Below, piece after piece: positions 26,628 through 35,125 of a stretch of DNA of 64,000 nucleotides (within the stretch, counting starts at the first letter, position 1; each line of letters opens with the position of its first letter). The translations under genes and the position numbers were made by a program. The DNA lies in the NCBI RefSeq assembly GCF_017573505.1, contig NZ_JAGEOJ010000008.1, positions 62,001-126,000 on the forward strand. The letters run 5' to 3'. The DNA comes from Actinomadura barringtoniae (GTDB taxonomy: Bacteria; Actinomycetota; Actinomycetes; Streptosporangiales; Streptosporangiaceae). The notes beneath the pieces were generated by a model, which was given only the letters and a program-made list of their open reading frames with translations, had not been told where the DNA came from and did no database searches.

Positions 26628-27516
26628 TCGTCTTGCTGGCCTCCGCATACGTGCTCCCCGCCGGATGCAAGGTCAGCAAGACCATGATCTTGTTGTCCCC
26701 CAGCAGCCCGGTCGTGTGCAGCACAGGCCGTCCCAGCCCCAGGAAGGGCCCCGACACAGGCCGGAACGTGCCTTCCCGACAGGCCTCCGCAGGCACATCC
26801 CCGAACCCCGACCACCCCTGCTTGATGGCCCAGGGCTTAGGCACGGCCCGCGGAATCCCGAAGAACTGATCAAAGTGATCGGTCCCGCACTGCGTGGCCC
26901 GCTTCAACTGCCCAACGACAAACTCCCGATCCTCTCCAGGAGCCCGCTCAACCAGATACCGATAAGTCTTGAGCACATCCGCCGCGCTCAACGCGGTATA
27001 CCCCCAGAACCCAGGCTTGTCCGCAGGCGGAGGCGCGGTCTCCGTCAACCCCAGCTTCCGGGCCATCCGCTCAATGATCGCGCCCTTCCCACCCTCAGCC
27101 CAGAAATGCGTGGCCGCGTGATCATCACTGGACCGGAGCATCACCCGCATGAGCTCAAGCTCACTACCCTCAGGCTTCCCCCGCCGCTCCAGGTAGTCCA
27201 GCGCCAGCAGGATCTTCACCACCGAAGCCGACCGGAACGTCTGATGCACGTCATGCTGCACCAGAACCTTCCGAGCCTCCCGATCGAAGACCACGTATCC
27301 CGCCATGACCCCCGACGGCACCTTCACCACACGCTTAACGGGAGCCTTCGACTTCGTAGGAGTCGGCTCCACCGACCCGGGCGCCGACGGAGTCACCGAC
27401 CCCGCCGCAGGCTTCTTCGCATCCCCATCACACCCGCACACCACCAGCAGGCCCACCGCCAGCCCGACCCGCGCCACCAACGAGATCACCAGGCCATGCC
27501 TACCAGATCCAGCCAC
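26587..27516 (-). CDS. Class A beta-lactamase-like serine hydrolase
   Basis: A 309-residue exported protein. The N-terminus is hydrophobic and ends VVCGCDG, so Cys29 may be lipidated, although the lipobox is non-standard. After a Pro/Thr linker the catalytic fold contains S98-V-V-K101 (SxxK), a SDD tripeptide at 130-132 in the place of SDN, and KQGW near 240 in place of KTG. These variants occur in beta-lactamase-related proteins of actinomycetes that are not proven lactamases. The 3' ends of this gene and the GNAT gene overlap. Confidence 0.75.
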   Translation of the reverse strand: MAGSGRHGLVISLVARVGLAVGLLVVCGCDGDAKKPAAGSVTPSAPGSVEPTPTKSKAPVKRVVKVPSGVMAGYVVFDREARKVLVQHDVHQTFRSASVVKILLALDYLERRGKPEGSELELMRVMLRSSDDHAATHFWAEGGKGAIIERMARKLGLTETAPPPADKPGFWGYTALSAADVLKTYRYLVERAPGEDREFVVGQLKRATQCGTDHFDQFFGIPRAVPKPWAIKQGWSGFGDVPAEACREGTFRPVSGPFLGLGRPVLHTTGLLGDNKIMVLLTLHPAGSTYAEASKTITKLAGEIYRASS

Positions 27517-27592
27517 CGCCCGCCTCGCCGTATCTCGGTACGCATGACCCCGCAGACTGCGCTACAGTAATCACGCCCGCTCAGCCGGGCGC

Positions 27593-27666
27593 CGGGACGT
27601 AGCGCAGTTTGGCAGCGCACTTGACTGGGGGTCAAGGGGTCGTGGGTTCAAATCCCGCCGTCCCGA
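27593..27666 (+). tRNA. tRNA-Pro (GGG)
   Basis: A 74-nt cloverleaf. The acceptor stem CGGGACG (27593-27599) pairs with CGTCCCG (27659-27665), with discriminator A at 27666. The anticodon arm is CTTGA-CTGGGGG-TCAAG with GGG at positions 34-36 after U33. The T loop is TTCAAAT. CCA is not encoded. A hairpin terminator follows. Confidence 0.95.
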
Positions 27667-27676
27667 CAGAGCACGA

Positions 27677-27724
27677 AGCCCTGTCGATCGAGGCATAAGC
27701 CAAGGTCAACAGGGCTCTTTCATT
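27677..27724 (+). terminator. Terminator of tRNA-Pro
   Basis: AGCCCTGT (27677-27684) pairs with ACAGGGCT (27709-27716) around a smaller inner hairpin; a T-rich tail (CTTTCATTT) follows. It starts 10 bases after the tRNA. Confidence 0.65.
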
Positions 27725-27899
27725 TCCCGCTCGTGTGCTCCCCAAGATCAGACCACCCCGCAACCGGGGCACCTCTGGGGACCGGCGAGCACTGAGGTGC
27801 AGGCTCAGGACCTCCCTCGCATCGCTGATCGACCTCGTGTCGGTCTTCCGGAGCCCTTCTTTCGGTCTTCAGATCCGCCCGTCAGGCTGTCTTTGGAAC

Positions 27900-28541
27900 T
27901 CAGCCGGGAGCGCGGAGGGCGGCCCACGTGCCCCAGCCTGCTTCGGACTCGGTGGCTTGCCAGTGGCCTGGGAGGGCGGCGGCGACGGTGGTGGCGGGCA
28001 GGTAGAGGGGGCCGTCGGGGCCTAGCTGGTTGATCCAGAGCAGGACGCCATCGGGGGCTAGGACGCGGGCGATCTCGCTGGGGAACAGGAGCATGTCGAC
28101 TGCGACCACTGCGGTGATGGAGGCGTCGGCGATGGGGAGTGCGGCGGCGTCGGCGCGGATTCTGGCTGGGGAGCGTCCGGTTGCTTGGCGCAGCATCTGT
28201 TCGGAGAGGTCGAGGCTGATCACGGCGGGGAACGCGGTGGTCAGCAGGCGGGTGTGGGCGCCGGTGCCCGACCCGATCTCCAGGCACGGTCCCGTGGGGA
28301 GGGGGCCGCCGCGGGTGAGGGCGTCGCGGAGGGGTTCGTCGCGGCCGGTCGCCTGGCCGGTGTCCCAGGTGGCAGCGAGCTCGTCGAACACGTCGGTGAA
28401 GAACTTCGCGGCTTCGGGGGTCCATGGGTGTCCGGCGGCCAGGTCGCGCGCGAATGTGCGCAGAATCGCGGTGGTGTCGGATGGGGGCACCGGTTTGGCG
28501 GGCGGGCTGGGCAACACGCGGGTCAGCGTTGCTATCGCCAC
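27900..28541 (-). CDS. Class I SAM-dependent methyltransferase
   Basis: A 213-residue methyltransferase. The SAM motif I reads CLEIGSGTGAH (about 85-95), followed by SLDLSEQML (motif II acidic), RADAAALPIADAS (motif III) and the IARVLAPDGVLLWIN strand. The N-terminal 60 residues are helical and may bind the substrate. It lies 19 bases from the CDF transporter gene on the same strand and may share its promoter and the metal-sensor control. The substrate is unknown. Confidence 0.8.
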   Translation of the reverse strand: MAIATLTRVLPSPPAKPVPPSDTTAILRTFARDLAAGHPWTPEAAKFFTDVFDELAATWDTGQATGRDEPLRDALTRGGPLPTGPCLEIGSGTGAHTRLLTTAFPAVISLDLSEQMLRQATGRSPARIRADAAALPIADASITAVVAVDMLLFPSEIARVLAPDGVLLWINQLGPDGPLYLPATTVAAALPGHWQATESEAGWGTWAALRAPG

Positions 28542-28559
28542 GGTGTCCTCCGGTGGTTG

Positions 28560-29246
28560 TCAGGAGCAGCAGGCGCAGCCGGGCCCGCAGGTCGCGCACT
28601 CGTCCTTGGCGGGCAGGGCACAGCAGGCGTCGCCGCGCCAGGCTTCGCGGCCTTCCTTGACGGCGACGGCGGCGATGACGAGGGCGGCGATCGGGTCGGC
28701 CCAGGCCCAGCCGAAGAGGGTGTTGACCGCCAGGCCGATGAGCAGGACGGCCGACAGGTAGGTGCACAGGAGGGTCTGCTTGGAGTCGGCGACGGCGCTG
28801 GCCGAGCCGAGTTCGCGGCCGGCGCGGCGTTGTGCGGCGGACAGCAGCGGCATGATCGCCAGGCTCAGGGCGGCCAGCACCAGGCCGGGGGTGGAGTGGC
28901 CGGCCTCGTTGCCGGTGGCCAGGGTGCGTACGGAATCGGCGGTGACGTAGGTGGCCAGCGCGAAGAAGGAGATGGCGATGATCCGCAGTGTCAGCTTTTC
29001 GCGGCGTTCGACCAGGTCCGGATCGCGGGCGGAGAACTGCCAGGCGACGGCGGCGGCGGAAGCGACCTCGATCACCGAGTCGAGCCCGAACGCCACCAGG
29101 GCTCCGGACGAGGCCAGGGTTCCTGCGGTGACCGCGAGGACGGCCTCGATCACGTTGTAGGAGATGGTGGCCGCGACCAGCCATCGGACGCGGCGTGCCA
29201 GCGCCGCTCGGCGCTGAGGGGACGGACCCAGCGAGAGTGTGGTCAT
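28560..29246 (-). CDS. Cation-efflux (CDF-like) transporter with Cys-rich tail
   Basis: A 228-residue inner-membrane protein with five or six hydrophobic helices and CDF-like acidic pairs (FGLDSVIEVAS and AVADSKQTLLC). It lacks the usual cytoplasmic C-terminal domain. Instead it ends in a Cys-rich tail CCALPAKDECATCGPGCACC, a likely soft-metal chelator. The start overlaps the CmtR-like sensor stop (ATGA). It is inferred to export Cd(II) or Pb(II), matching the predicted ligand of the sensor. Confidence 0.8.
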   Translation of the reverse strand: MTTLSLGPSPQRRAALARRVRWLVAATISYNVIEAVLAVTAGTLASSGALVAFGLDSVIEVASAAAVAWQFSARDPDLVERREKLTLRIIAISFFALATYVTADSVRTLATGNEAGHSTPGLVLAALSLAIMPLLSAAQRRAGRELGSASAVADSKQTLLCTYLSAVLLIGLAVNTLFGWAWADPIAALVIAAVAVKEGREAWRGDACCALPAKDECATCGPGCACCS

Positions 29247-29635
29247 GCCCGCACCTCGGGGGTGCGGGCGCCGAGCTCCTGGTCGGCGGCGGTGCCGTAG
29301 GTCGGGCAGAGCGCCACGGCGCGGTCGGTGGCCGAGAGCAGGTGTTCGGCCGAGCGGAGGAGGTCCAGGAGTTCGGGGGCGTCGATGAAGTAGAACGACT
29401 GGCGGCCCTCGGCGCGGTAGTCCACCAGCTTGCAGCCGCGCAGGCAGCCCAGGTGCTTGGACACCGTGGACTGTGCCAGCTCCAGCTCGCGGGTCAGGTC
29501 GACGACGCGGGCCTCGCCTCGGGCCAGCCGCTGAACGATCGACAACCGCACCGGGTCGGCGAGCGAGTGGAACAGCGCCGCCGCCGGAGCGAGACCCTCG
29601 ATGGATGTCATTCCACAATCGGAATCAATCGCCAT
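29243..29635 (-). CDS. ArsR/SmtB-family metal sensor, CmtR-like (Cd/Pb)
   Basis: A 130-residue winged-helix repressor. The recognition helix segment LAQSTVSKHLGCLRGC carries Cys64 and Cys68, and a third Cys110 (ALCPTYG) is near the C-terminus: this is the three-Cys arrangement of mycobacterial CmtR, which senses Cd(II)/Pb(II). The start may be Met1 (29635) or Met9 (29611); no clear ribosome site is seen. An inverted repeat at 29610-29643 straddles both starts and is a probable self-operator. It is translationally coupled to the exporter gene. Confidence 0.8.
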   Translation of the reverse strand: MAIDSDCGMTSIEGLAPAAALFHSLADPVRLSIVQRLARGEARVVDLTRELELAQSTVSKHLGCLRGCKLVDYRAEGRQSFYFIDAPELLDLLRSAEHLLSATDRAVALCPTYGTAADQELGARTPEVRA

Positions 29636-29643
29636 GGTGGAAT
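29610..29643. promoter_or_regulatory. Inverted repeat, candidate CmtR-like operator
   Basis: ATTCCAC (29610-29616) and GTGGAAT (29637-29643) form a perfect 7-bp inverted repeat separated by 20 bp, with an extra GGAAT half-site between (29621-29625). It spans the start of the sensor gene. Confidence 0.5.
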
Positions 29644-29682
29644 GATAGCTCTCGAAGGTGATCGGTCAAGCCCCTCAAGAAG

Positions 29683-29718
29683 CGCGACGTCCTGCCCACC
29701 GGTGGGCAGGACGTCGCG
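29683..29718. terminator. 36-bp perfect palindrome, bidirectional terminator
   Basis: Eighteen bases beginning CGCGACGTCCTGCC are followed directly by their complement. It lies just beyond the stop of the hypothetical gene at 29742, and is well placed to stop its transcript before the sensor gene. Confidence 0.7.
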
Positions 29719-29741
29719 GTCCTTCGAGGCCGTAGGGACGG

Positions 29742-30491
29742 TCAGTCGCCGTGCTCGCCATCGGGGTCGGAGTACTCGACCTCGTTCGTCGGCGAGAAGT
29801 TGCCGATCATGATGCGGCGGACGAAGGCGCCGCCCTTGGGGACCTCGTCGGCGTCGACCTCGTAGGTGAACTGCTGGCCCTGAAGGACGCGACGGCCGCC
29901 GAGGGTGACCGTTCTGCGGGCGACGTAGACCGCACCCCACGGGCAGCAGTAGTAGCTTCCGAGGGCCTTGCCCGAGGCGTCGGTGGCGTAGTCGATGGCG
30001 CCCTGCTTCTTGGCGGCGTCGATCTCGGCCTGGATGCGCAGGGTGGCCTTGGGCGCCGGGTCGAACTCCCACAACTCCTTGATGGACTGCTGGGCGCGCG
30101 GGTCGCGGCGCCACTTGGCACGGTCGCGCGGGGAGGTCAGGCACCAGGGGTCGAACGAGGCCGACTTGGGCGCGGGCAGTTGGTGTGCGGCGGCGCCGAA
30201 GTCGCCGGTCTGGTACTGGGAGATCAGCGTGGGCATCGCGGTGAGCTGGCCGAGGTGGTAGTACGACTCGAGGGCGCGCTGCAGGCGTTGCTCGATCTCC
30301 TCATGCAGGCGGGGGTCCGGGTCGGCCTCCAGCAGGCCTTCGGCGTAGTCGGCGGCGGTGCTCGCGTCCGCGGCCAGCTGCCGCAGCCTGCGCAGGTCGG
30401 CGGCGTGCTTGTCGGCGTCCTGAACGGTGTTCTCGAAGACGCCCAGCGCCACCTCGGCGTGCTGGCGGATCGCGCGGCTCGCGGCGAGCAT
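29742..30491 (-). CDS. Conserved hypothetical protein, Cys-pair (YYCCPWG)
   Basis: About 249 residues from the Met at 30491; this start is only a best guess because the frame stays open to 30812 and no ribosome site is evident. The N-terminal half is helical and heptad-like (about 1-85). The C-terminal half is beta-rich, with a YYCCPWGAVYVARRTV block and the ending GGAFVRRIMIGNFSPTNEVEYSD. I do not recognise the family and no function is assigned. It lies between the metal-sensor operon and copC, alone on its strand, with a strong terminator. Confidence 0.6.
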   Translation of the reverse strand: MLAASRAIRQHAEVALGVFENTVQDADKHAADLRRLRQLAADASTAADYAEGLLEADPDPRLHEEIEQRLQRALESYYHLGQLTAMPTLISQYQTGDFGAAAHQLPAPKSASFDPWCLTSPRDRAKWRRDPRAQQSIKELWEFDPAPKATLRIQAEIDAAKKQGAIDYATDASGKALGSYYCCPWGAVYVARRTVTLGGRRVLQGQQFTYEVDADEVPKGGAFVRRIMIGNFSPTNEVEYSDPDGEHGD

Positions 30492-30739
30492 GCCGCGCAG
30501 GATGGTGAGGCTCAGCCGGTGCCGTGACTTCCGTAGTGGCTGGGTGTGAGGCGCTTGCCGCCGAGCTTGTTGATCTGCTGCACCTTCGCCGGCAGCGTCG
30601 CGGTCCCCGAGCCGTGAACCGCGCGGTCGCCCCTCAGCCACACGAAGAAACGTTGAACCCGTCCTGCACCGGATGCGTATCACCGCATGCGGTCGGGCCA
30701 CCCTCGCGGCCGGCCGCTCTTGACCGAGCAGGAGGTCGT

Positions 30740-31315
30740 ATGCGGCGGTACCGGCGCGCTCTGTGGACTCTGAGCTGTGCCATCGCCACAGGCGCGACGG
30801 TAGGACTGACACCCCTCCCGGCCGCCGCCCATGCCGAGCTGAGAAGCGTCGATCCGGCCGACAAGTCGGTGCGCGAGGTGCTGCCCGCGGCCATCACGCT
30901 GACGTTCAGCGAGCCCGTGCACGGCAAGTTCACGCGAGTGAAGGTCGTCGGCCCGTCGGGGGCGAGGGCCGACGACGGCGACCCGGCGGTGGACGGCCCG
31001 GTGGTACGCCAGGACCTTCGCGCCGTACCCGGAACCGGGCGCTTCCAGATCGCCTACCGCACGGTGTCGGTCGACGGCCACGCGATCAGCGGCACACGCG
31101 AGTTCACCATCACGAGCTCCGCGACCGCCGAGGCCACCGCGCCCGGCACGAGCCCCGCCCGCGCGCCCGCCGCCGACCAGGCACGAGCCGGCAAGCCACA
31201 GAAGGCCGGCTCATCGGCGAGCGGCGCGTGGCTTCCGATCGGGCTGGGAATCTTGGCGGCGGGACTGCTGGCCGCGATCGTCATGGGTGTACGGCGGGGT
31301 CGTGATGGTCTCTGA
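30740..31315 (+). CDS. copC: CopC-domain copper-binding protein
   Basis: A 191-residue exported protein. The signal peptide ends AAAHAELR, so the mature N-terminal His should be the first Cu ligand. The CopC domain continues with VDPADKSV and TLTFSEPVHGKFTRVKV, and has DGHAISGTREFTI (Asp/His of the Cu(II) site). An Ala/Pro linker precedes a C-terminal membrane helix and Arg-rich end. AGGAGG lies 4 bases before the ATG. It overlaps the CopD/CtaG gene by 11 bp; together they import or handle copper at the membrane. Confidence 0.88.
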   Translation: MRRYRRALWTLSCAIATGATVGLTPLPAAAHAELRSVDPADKSVREVLPAAITLTFSEPVHGKFTRVKVVGPSGARADDGDPAVDGPVVRQDLRAVPGTGRFQIAYRTVSVDGHAISGTREFTITSSATAEATAPGTSPARAPAADQARAGKPQKAGSSASGAWLPIGLGILAAGLLAAIVMGVRRGRDGL

Positions 31316-33257
31316 CATCGAGCACGGCCGGGTTTCGGAGGCCGAACGTGATGAGGTCTCCCCCGTTCAGCGGTCAGGTCCGCTATGGATGGGCATGGCG
31401 GCGGTGTCCATGGTCGTGCTGGCCGTGGTCGTACGGTTCGGCGGCGCGGTCAGTCCGGAGGTGGTGCCGGGGCTCACCAGGCTCGCGGCGTTCACGCTGG
31501 GCGGGCTGTCCACGGCCAAGCTCGCGATGAACGTGTCGGCGGCGGTCACGGTGGGGTGGCTGCTGCTGACCTCGGTGTTCCTGCAGGCGGGCCCGGACGG
31601 CCGGTTGTCGCCGCAGGGCCGGCGGTGCCTGCGGGCCGCGTCGCTGAGCGCGGTCGCCTGGGCCGTCTCGACGCTCGCCGTGGTGCTGTTCTCGGTCGCC
31701 GACGTCTTCGGGGTGTCGCCGATCACCGGGATCTCCGGCACGCTGGTGCGCAGTTTCCTGGTGGAGCTCACCCAGGGACGGGCACTCCTGCTCGTCGCCG
31801 CGCTCGCCACCCTGGTGGCCGTCACCGCGTACCTGCCGAAGACCCCGGGCGGGACCGGCTACCTGCTCGCCCTCACGCTATTGGGACTGCTGCCGCCCGT
31901 CTTCACCGGCCATGCCGCCGACGCCGCCGACCACGCGCTGGCCGTCTACAGCCTCGCCGCGCACATCCTCGGCGCGACCGTCTGGGTCGGCGGCCTGGTC
32001 GTCCTGGTCGCCGCGGCCTGGCCGCTTCGCGACCGGCTCCCCGAGATCGTGGCCCGCTACAGCACGCTGGCGGGCGTGTGCTTCGCCGTCGTCGGGGCGA
32101 GTGGCCTCATCAGCGCGTGGATCAGGCTGGGCGGCCTCCATCTGGGCTCAAGCTATGCCGCGCTGGTCGTGGCCAAGACCGTCGCCTTCGCCGCCCTCGG
32201 CACGTTCGGATGGTGGCACCGGCGAACCGGCATCCCCGCTCTCCGCGACGGAGCGGGCGCCGCAGTCTTCGTCCGCATCGCCAGCGTCGAGGTCCTGGTC
32301 ATGGCGGCGACCATGGGACTGGCCACCGGCCTCTCCAGAACACCGCCGCCCGAGGTCGCGCCGAACACGCTCAACCTCACCCAACTCCAGCTGGGATTCC
32401 CGCTCCCCGGCCCTCCGAGCGTCCAGTCCTACCTCCTGCAGTGGCGGCTCGACCCGCTCTTCACGGCCGCGATCCTCGCCGGAGCCGTCCTGTACGCCGC
32501 CGCGCTCATCCGCCATCGGCGCCACGATGGATCCTGGCCGATCGCCCGGACCCTCGCCTGGTATGCCGGGCTCCTCACCCTGCTCGCCGCGACGGGCAGC
32601 GGGTTGGCCCGCTACAGCATGGTGCTGTTCAGCGCCCACATCGTGCAGCACCTCACGCTCAGTCTGCTCGCCCCTCCCCTGCTCCTGCTCGGCGCGCCGC
32701 TCACCCTCGGCCTGCGCGTCCTGCCCACGGGAGCCGCCACCGGTCGCCCGACACGAGACCTGTTGCCGGCGGCCTTGCGGAGCCGCGCGGTACGCATCGC
32801 CTGCCACCCTCTCGTCGCTACGCCCCTGCTGGTCGCGACTCTGTACGGGTTCTACTTCACCTCCCTGTTCGAGACGTCACTCCGCAACCATGCCTTCCAC
32901 TCACTGGCCATGGCGGTCTTCACCCTCGCCGGGCTGCTCTTCCTCTGGCCGATCCTGAGCCCGGAGCAGAGCCCGCACCGGCTGCGCCCCGCCATGCGCA
33001 TCCTGCTGCCCGCTGCGGTCCTGCCGTTCCACGTCCTCTTCGGGAAGCTACTCATGACCTCCGACAGCCCTCTGGCATCACGCTGGTATGTCGGCCTCCG
33101 ACGTGCCTGGGGACCGGCTCCCCTGCACGACCAGCAGGCAGGCGGGGTACTGGCTCTGGCCCTCGGAACGGTCGCCGCGTTCCTGGTCGTCCTCGCGCTG
33201 GCCAACCAACACGTACGGCAGAACCTCGAAGACCGTCGACCCCAGTCAGCACGCTGA
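31305..33257 (+). CDS. copD: CopD - cytochrome c oxidase assembly factor (CtaG) fusion membrane protein
   Basis: A 650-residue polytopic protein. The N-terminal half (about 15-340) has eight or so helices of the CopD type (e.g. HILGATVWVGGLVVL). The C-terminal half (about 360-640) is a CtaG-like caa3 oxidase assembly domain with MVLFSAHIVQHLTLSLLAPP and related His-containing helices. GTG 31302 and ATG 31305 are adjacent possible starts. The fusion is common in actinomycetes and links copper uptake to oxidase copper-site assembly. It is coupled to copC. Confidence 0.85.
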   Translation: MVSDIEHGRVSEAERDEVSPVQRSGPLWMGMAAVSMVVLAVVVRFGGAVSPEVVPGLTRLAAFTLGGLSTAKLAMNVSAAVTVGWLLLTSVFLQAGPDGRLSPQGRRCLRAASLSAVAWAVSTLAVVLFSVADVFGVSPITGISGTLVRSFLVELTQGRALLLVAALATLVAVTAYLPKTPGGTGYLLALTLLGLLPPVFTGHAADAADHALAVYSLAAHILGATVWVGGLVVLVAAAWPLRDRLPEIVARYSTLAGVCFAVVGASGLISAWIRLGGLHLGSSYAALVVAKTVAFAALGTFGWWHRRTGIPALRDGAGAAVFVRIASVEVLVMAATMGLATGLSRTPPPEVAPNTLNLTQLQLGFPLPGPPSVQSYLLQWRLDPLFTAAILAGAVLYAAALIRHRRHDGSWPIARTLAWYAGLLTLLAATGSGLARYSMVLFSAHIVQHLTLSLLAPPLLLLGAPLTLGLRVLPTGAATGRPTRDLLPAALRSRAVRIACHPLVATPLLVATLYGFYFTSLFETSLRNHAFHSLAMAVFTLAGLLFLWPILSPEQSPHRLRPAMRILLPAAVLPFHVLFGKLLMTSDSPLASRWYVGLRRAWGPAPLHDQQAGGVLALALGTVAAFLVVLALANQHVRQNLEDRRPQSAR

Positions 33258-33275
33258 CCGGGCTCACGCACTGAC

Positions 33276-34382
33276 TCAGGGGGTGGTCGTGTCCTCGTCG
33301 GGGGCTCGGTGGACGGGGCCGTGGGAGTCGTCGCAGTGCGGATCGGTGCCGGGGAGGTTCAGCACGGGGTCGGGGGCGTGGTCGACCTGGAGGGTGGTGT
33401 GGGTGATGCCGTACTCGCCCAGCAGCTTCTCCAGCTCGGCGCGGACCGCGTGACAGTCCTGGCCCGGCTCGACCAGCACGTGCGCGGACGCCGACGGCAT
33501 GCCTGAGGTGATCTGCCAGATGTGCAGGTCGTGCACCTCGGCCACATGCGGGTGCGCGGCCAGCGCCGGGCCGAGCCTGCTCGGCTCCAGCCCGGCCGGG
33601 GCCGCCTCCAGCAGGATCCGCCCGGACTCGCGCATCAGGCCGATGCCCGCCTTGAGCATCAGCGCGACCACGACCAGGGTGGCGATGGCGTCGGCGCGGG
33701 CGAAGCCGGTGAGTACCATGACCAGACCGGCGATCGCGGTGGCGATGAAGGCGTACAGGTCGGTGAGGATGTGCTGGAACGCGCCCTCGACGTTCAGGCT
33801 GGTGCGGTTGGCTTTGGAGAGCATCCACGCGGCCGCCACGTTCACCACCGTGCCGACCAGCGCGGTCGCCAGCACCAGGCCGCCGGTGACCTCGGGCGGC
33901 TCGATCAGGCGGCGGATCGCCTCGTACCCCAGCCAGCCCGACAGCAGCAGCAGCGTCAGGCCGTTGGCCTGCGCCGACAGGATCTCCGCGCGCTTGAGGC
34001 CATAGGTGAACCCGCCACTGGGCGGCTTGGCCGCCAGCCGCATCGCCACCAGCGCCAACACGATGGAGGCGGCGTCGGTCAGCATGTGCGCCGCGTCCGA
34101 CAGCAGCGCCAGCGAGCTCGCCATCAGGCCGACCACGACCTCGCCCAGCATGAACACCGTGATCGCCGCCAGCGCGCCGGTCAGCCACCGCCGATCGGCG
34201 TCCGCGCTCACCCCATGGCCATGCCCGTGACCGTGCCCATGACCGCCATGCCCATGCTCGTCGTGGCCGTGGTCATCGTGGCCGTGCTCGTCATGACCGT
34301 GCTCGTCGTGGTCATGCTCGTCGTGGCCGTGTTCGTCCTGCGACTGGGCGGCCGGATGCTCGTGCAGATCCTTGCTGCTCAC
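33276..34382 (-). CDS. CDF cation exporter with His-rich loop (Zn/Co type)
   Basis: A 368-residue CDF transporter starting at a GTG that overlaps the sensor stop (GTGA). Residues about 10-65 are an extreme His/Asp/Gly-rich repeat (HGHDEHGHDD-like) that binds Zn(II) or Co(II). Six helices follow with both HxxxD metal-site motifs (SDAAHMLTDAAS and AFQHILTDLYAF). A cytoplasmic C-terminal domain contains HVAEVHDLHIWQITSG. It is probably induced by the coupled SmtB-like sensor. Confidence 0.9.
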   Translation of the reverse strand: MSSKDLHEHPAAQSQDEHGHDEHDHDEHGHDEHGHDDHGHDEHGHGGHGHGHGHGHGVSADADRRWLTGALAAITVFMLGEVVVGLMASSLALLSDAAHMLTDAASIVLALVAMRLAAKPPSGGFTYGLKRAEILSAQANGLTLLLLSGWLGYEAIRRLIEPPEVTGGLVLATALVGTVVNVAAAWMLSKANRTSLNVEGAFQHILTDLYAFIATAIAGLVMVLTGFARADAIATLVVVALMLKAGIGLMRESGRILLEAAPAGLEPSRLGPALAAHPHVAEVHDLHIWQITSGMPSASAHVLVEPGQDCHAVRAELEKLLGEYGITHTTLQVDHAPDPVLNLPGTDPHCDDSHGPVHRAPDEDTTTP

Positions 34383-34816
34383 GAGGCATTGCCTTCCTGG
34401 GAGGAGGAGTCGTGTTCGGGGTGAGCCGCCGCCGGGGCGTGCTCGATGTGGGTCAGGGCGAGGTCCAGGAGCATGCGCACATGGCCGTCCGCGAGCCGGT
34501 AGTAGGCCATGCGGCCCGCACGCCGCGCCACCACCACCCGGTGGGCGCGCAGCAGCCGCAGATGATGCGAGACCGACGACTCGCTCGTGCGCGCCACCGC
34601 CGCCAGGTCGCATACGCACATCTCGCCCTCCAGCAGCGCGACGAGCAGCCTCAGCCGGGCCGGATCGGCCAGCAGCCCGAAGACATCGGCCAGCTCGACC
34701 ACGTCGGTGTCGTCGGGCATCGACGCCACCACGGTGGCGACACGGTCCCGGTCGACCACCCGCACCGCACACCCGTCGATGTCCACGAACGCATGCTCAT
34801 CTGAACCACTGCTCAT
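34379..34816 (-). CDS. ArsR/SmtB-family Zn/Co/Cd-type sensor
   Basis: A 145-residue repressor from the Met at 34816. The HTH has SVSHHLRLLRAHRVV. The C-terminal helix carries Asp110, His112, His123 and His126, which fits the D-x-H-x10-H-x2-E/H alpha-5 site of SmtB/CzrA zinc sensors. A CVCD pair (Cys67, Cys69) in alpha-3 could form a second soft-metal site as in CadC. It is co-translated with the His-rich CDF exporter, its presumed target. No clear ribosome site is visible. Confidence 0.85.
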   Translation of the reverse strand: MSSGSDEHAFVDIDGCAVRVVDRDRVATVVASMPDDTDVVELADVFGLLADPARLRLLVALLEGEMCVCDLAAVARTSESSVSHHLRLLRAHRVVVARRAGRMAYYRLADGHVRMLLDLALTHIEHAPAAAHPEHDSSSQEGNAS

Positions 34817-35100
34817 AAATCGAACCCTAACGACCGCCCGCCGCCCGGTCGGCCTCTTCGAACATCGCGCCATGGTCAGGTGCTGGAGGTCTCGGCGCGC
34901 GCGTCCGCCCGCCAGAACCGGCTTCGCTCGAAGATGGCCGATGGCAGCCGAATCACCGGCCGATCAGGGGGCTACCGTCGTGAGTAGCGCTACGACGCGC
35001 TGGGAGATCGTCCGTCGCCGGAGAGGTCGTGGGGCCGTGCAGCGGTCACAGCCTTGGGACCGGGAGGCGGTGCACGCCGAACGCTTCCCGGAGCGCTTTT
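34817..35100. other. Divergent intergenic region between two ArsR-type genes
   Basis: About 285 bp with no convincing coding frame on either strand. It should hold the promoters for the SmtB-like/CDF unit (leftward) and the ArsR/ArsM unit (rightward). Apart from the ArsR palindrome at its right edge I see no clear operator. Confidence 0.5.
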
Positions 35101-35125
35101 CATCGTTTATCGTCGATGAACGATG
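35101..35125. promoter_or_regulatory. 25-bp near-perfect palindrome overlapping the arsR start (ArsR operator)
   Basis: CATCGTT...AACGATG with an inner ATCG-T-CGAT core is symmetric at 22 of 25 positions. It ends on the arsR start codon (35123-35125), so bound ArsR would block transcription start or early elongation. Self-regulation is typical of the family. Confidence 0.7.

Noticed and set aside
27593-27666. tRNA-Pro as an integration site of a mobile element
   Set aside because: No integrase, excisionase or duplicated tRNA 3' end was found in the window.
27735-28025. A 96-codon plus-strand ORF after tRNA-Pro
   Set aside because: It overlaps the methyltransferase gene on the other strand, lacks a ribosome site and has no family features.
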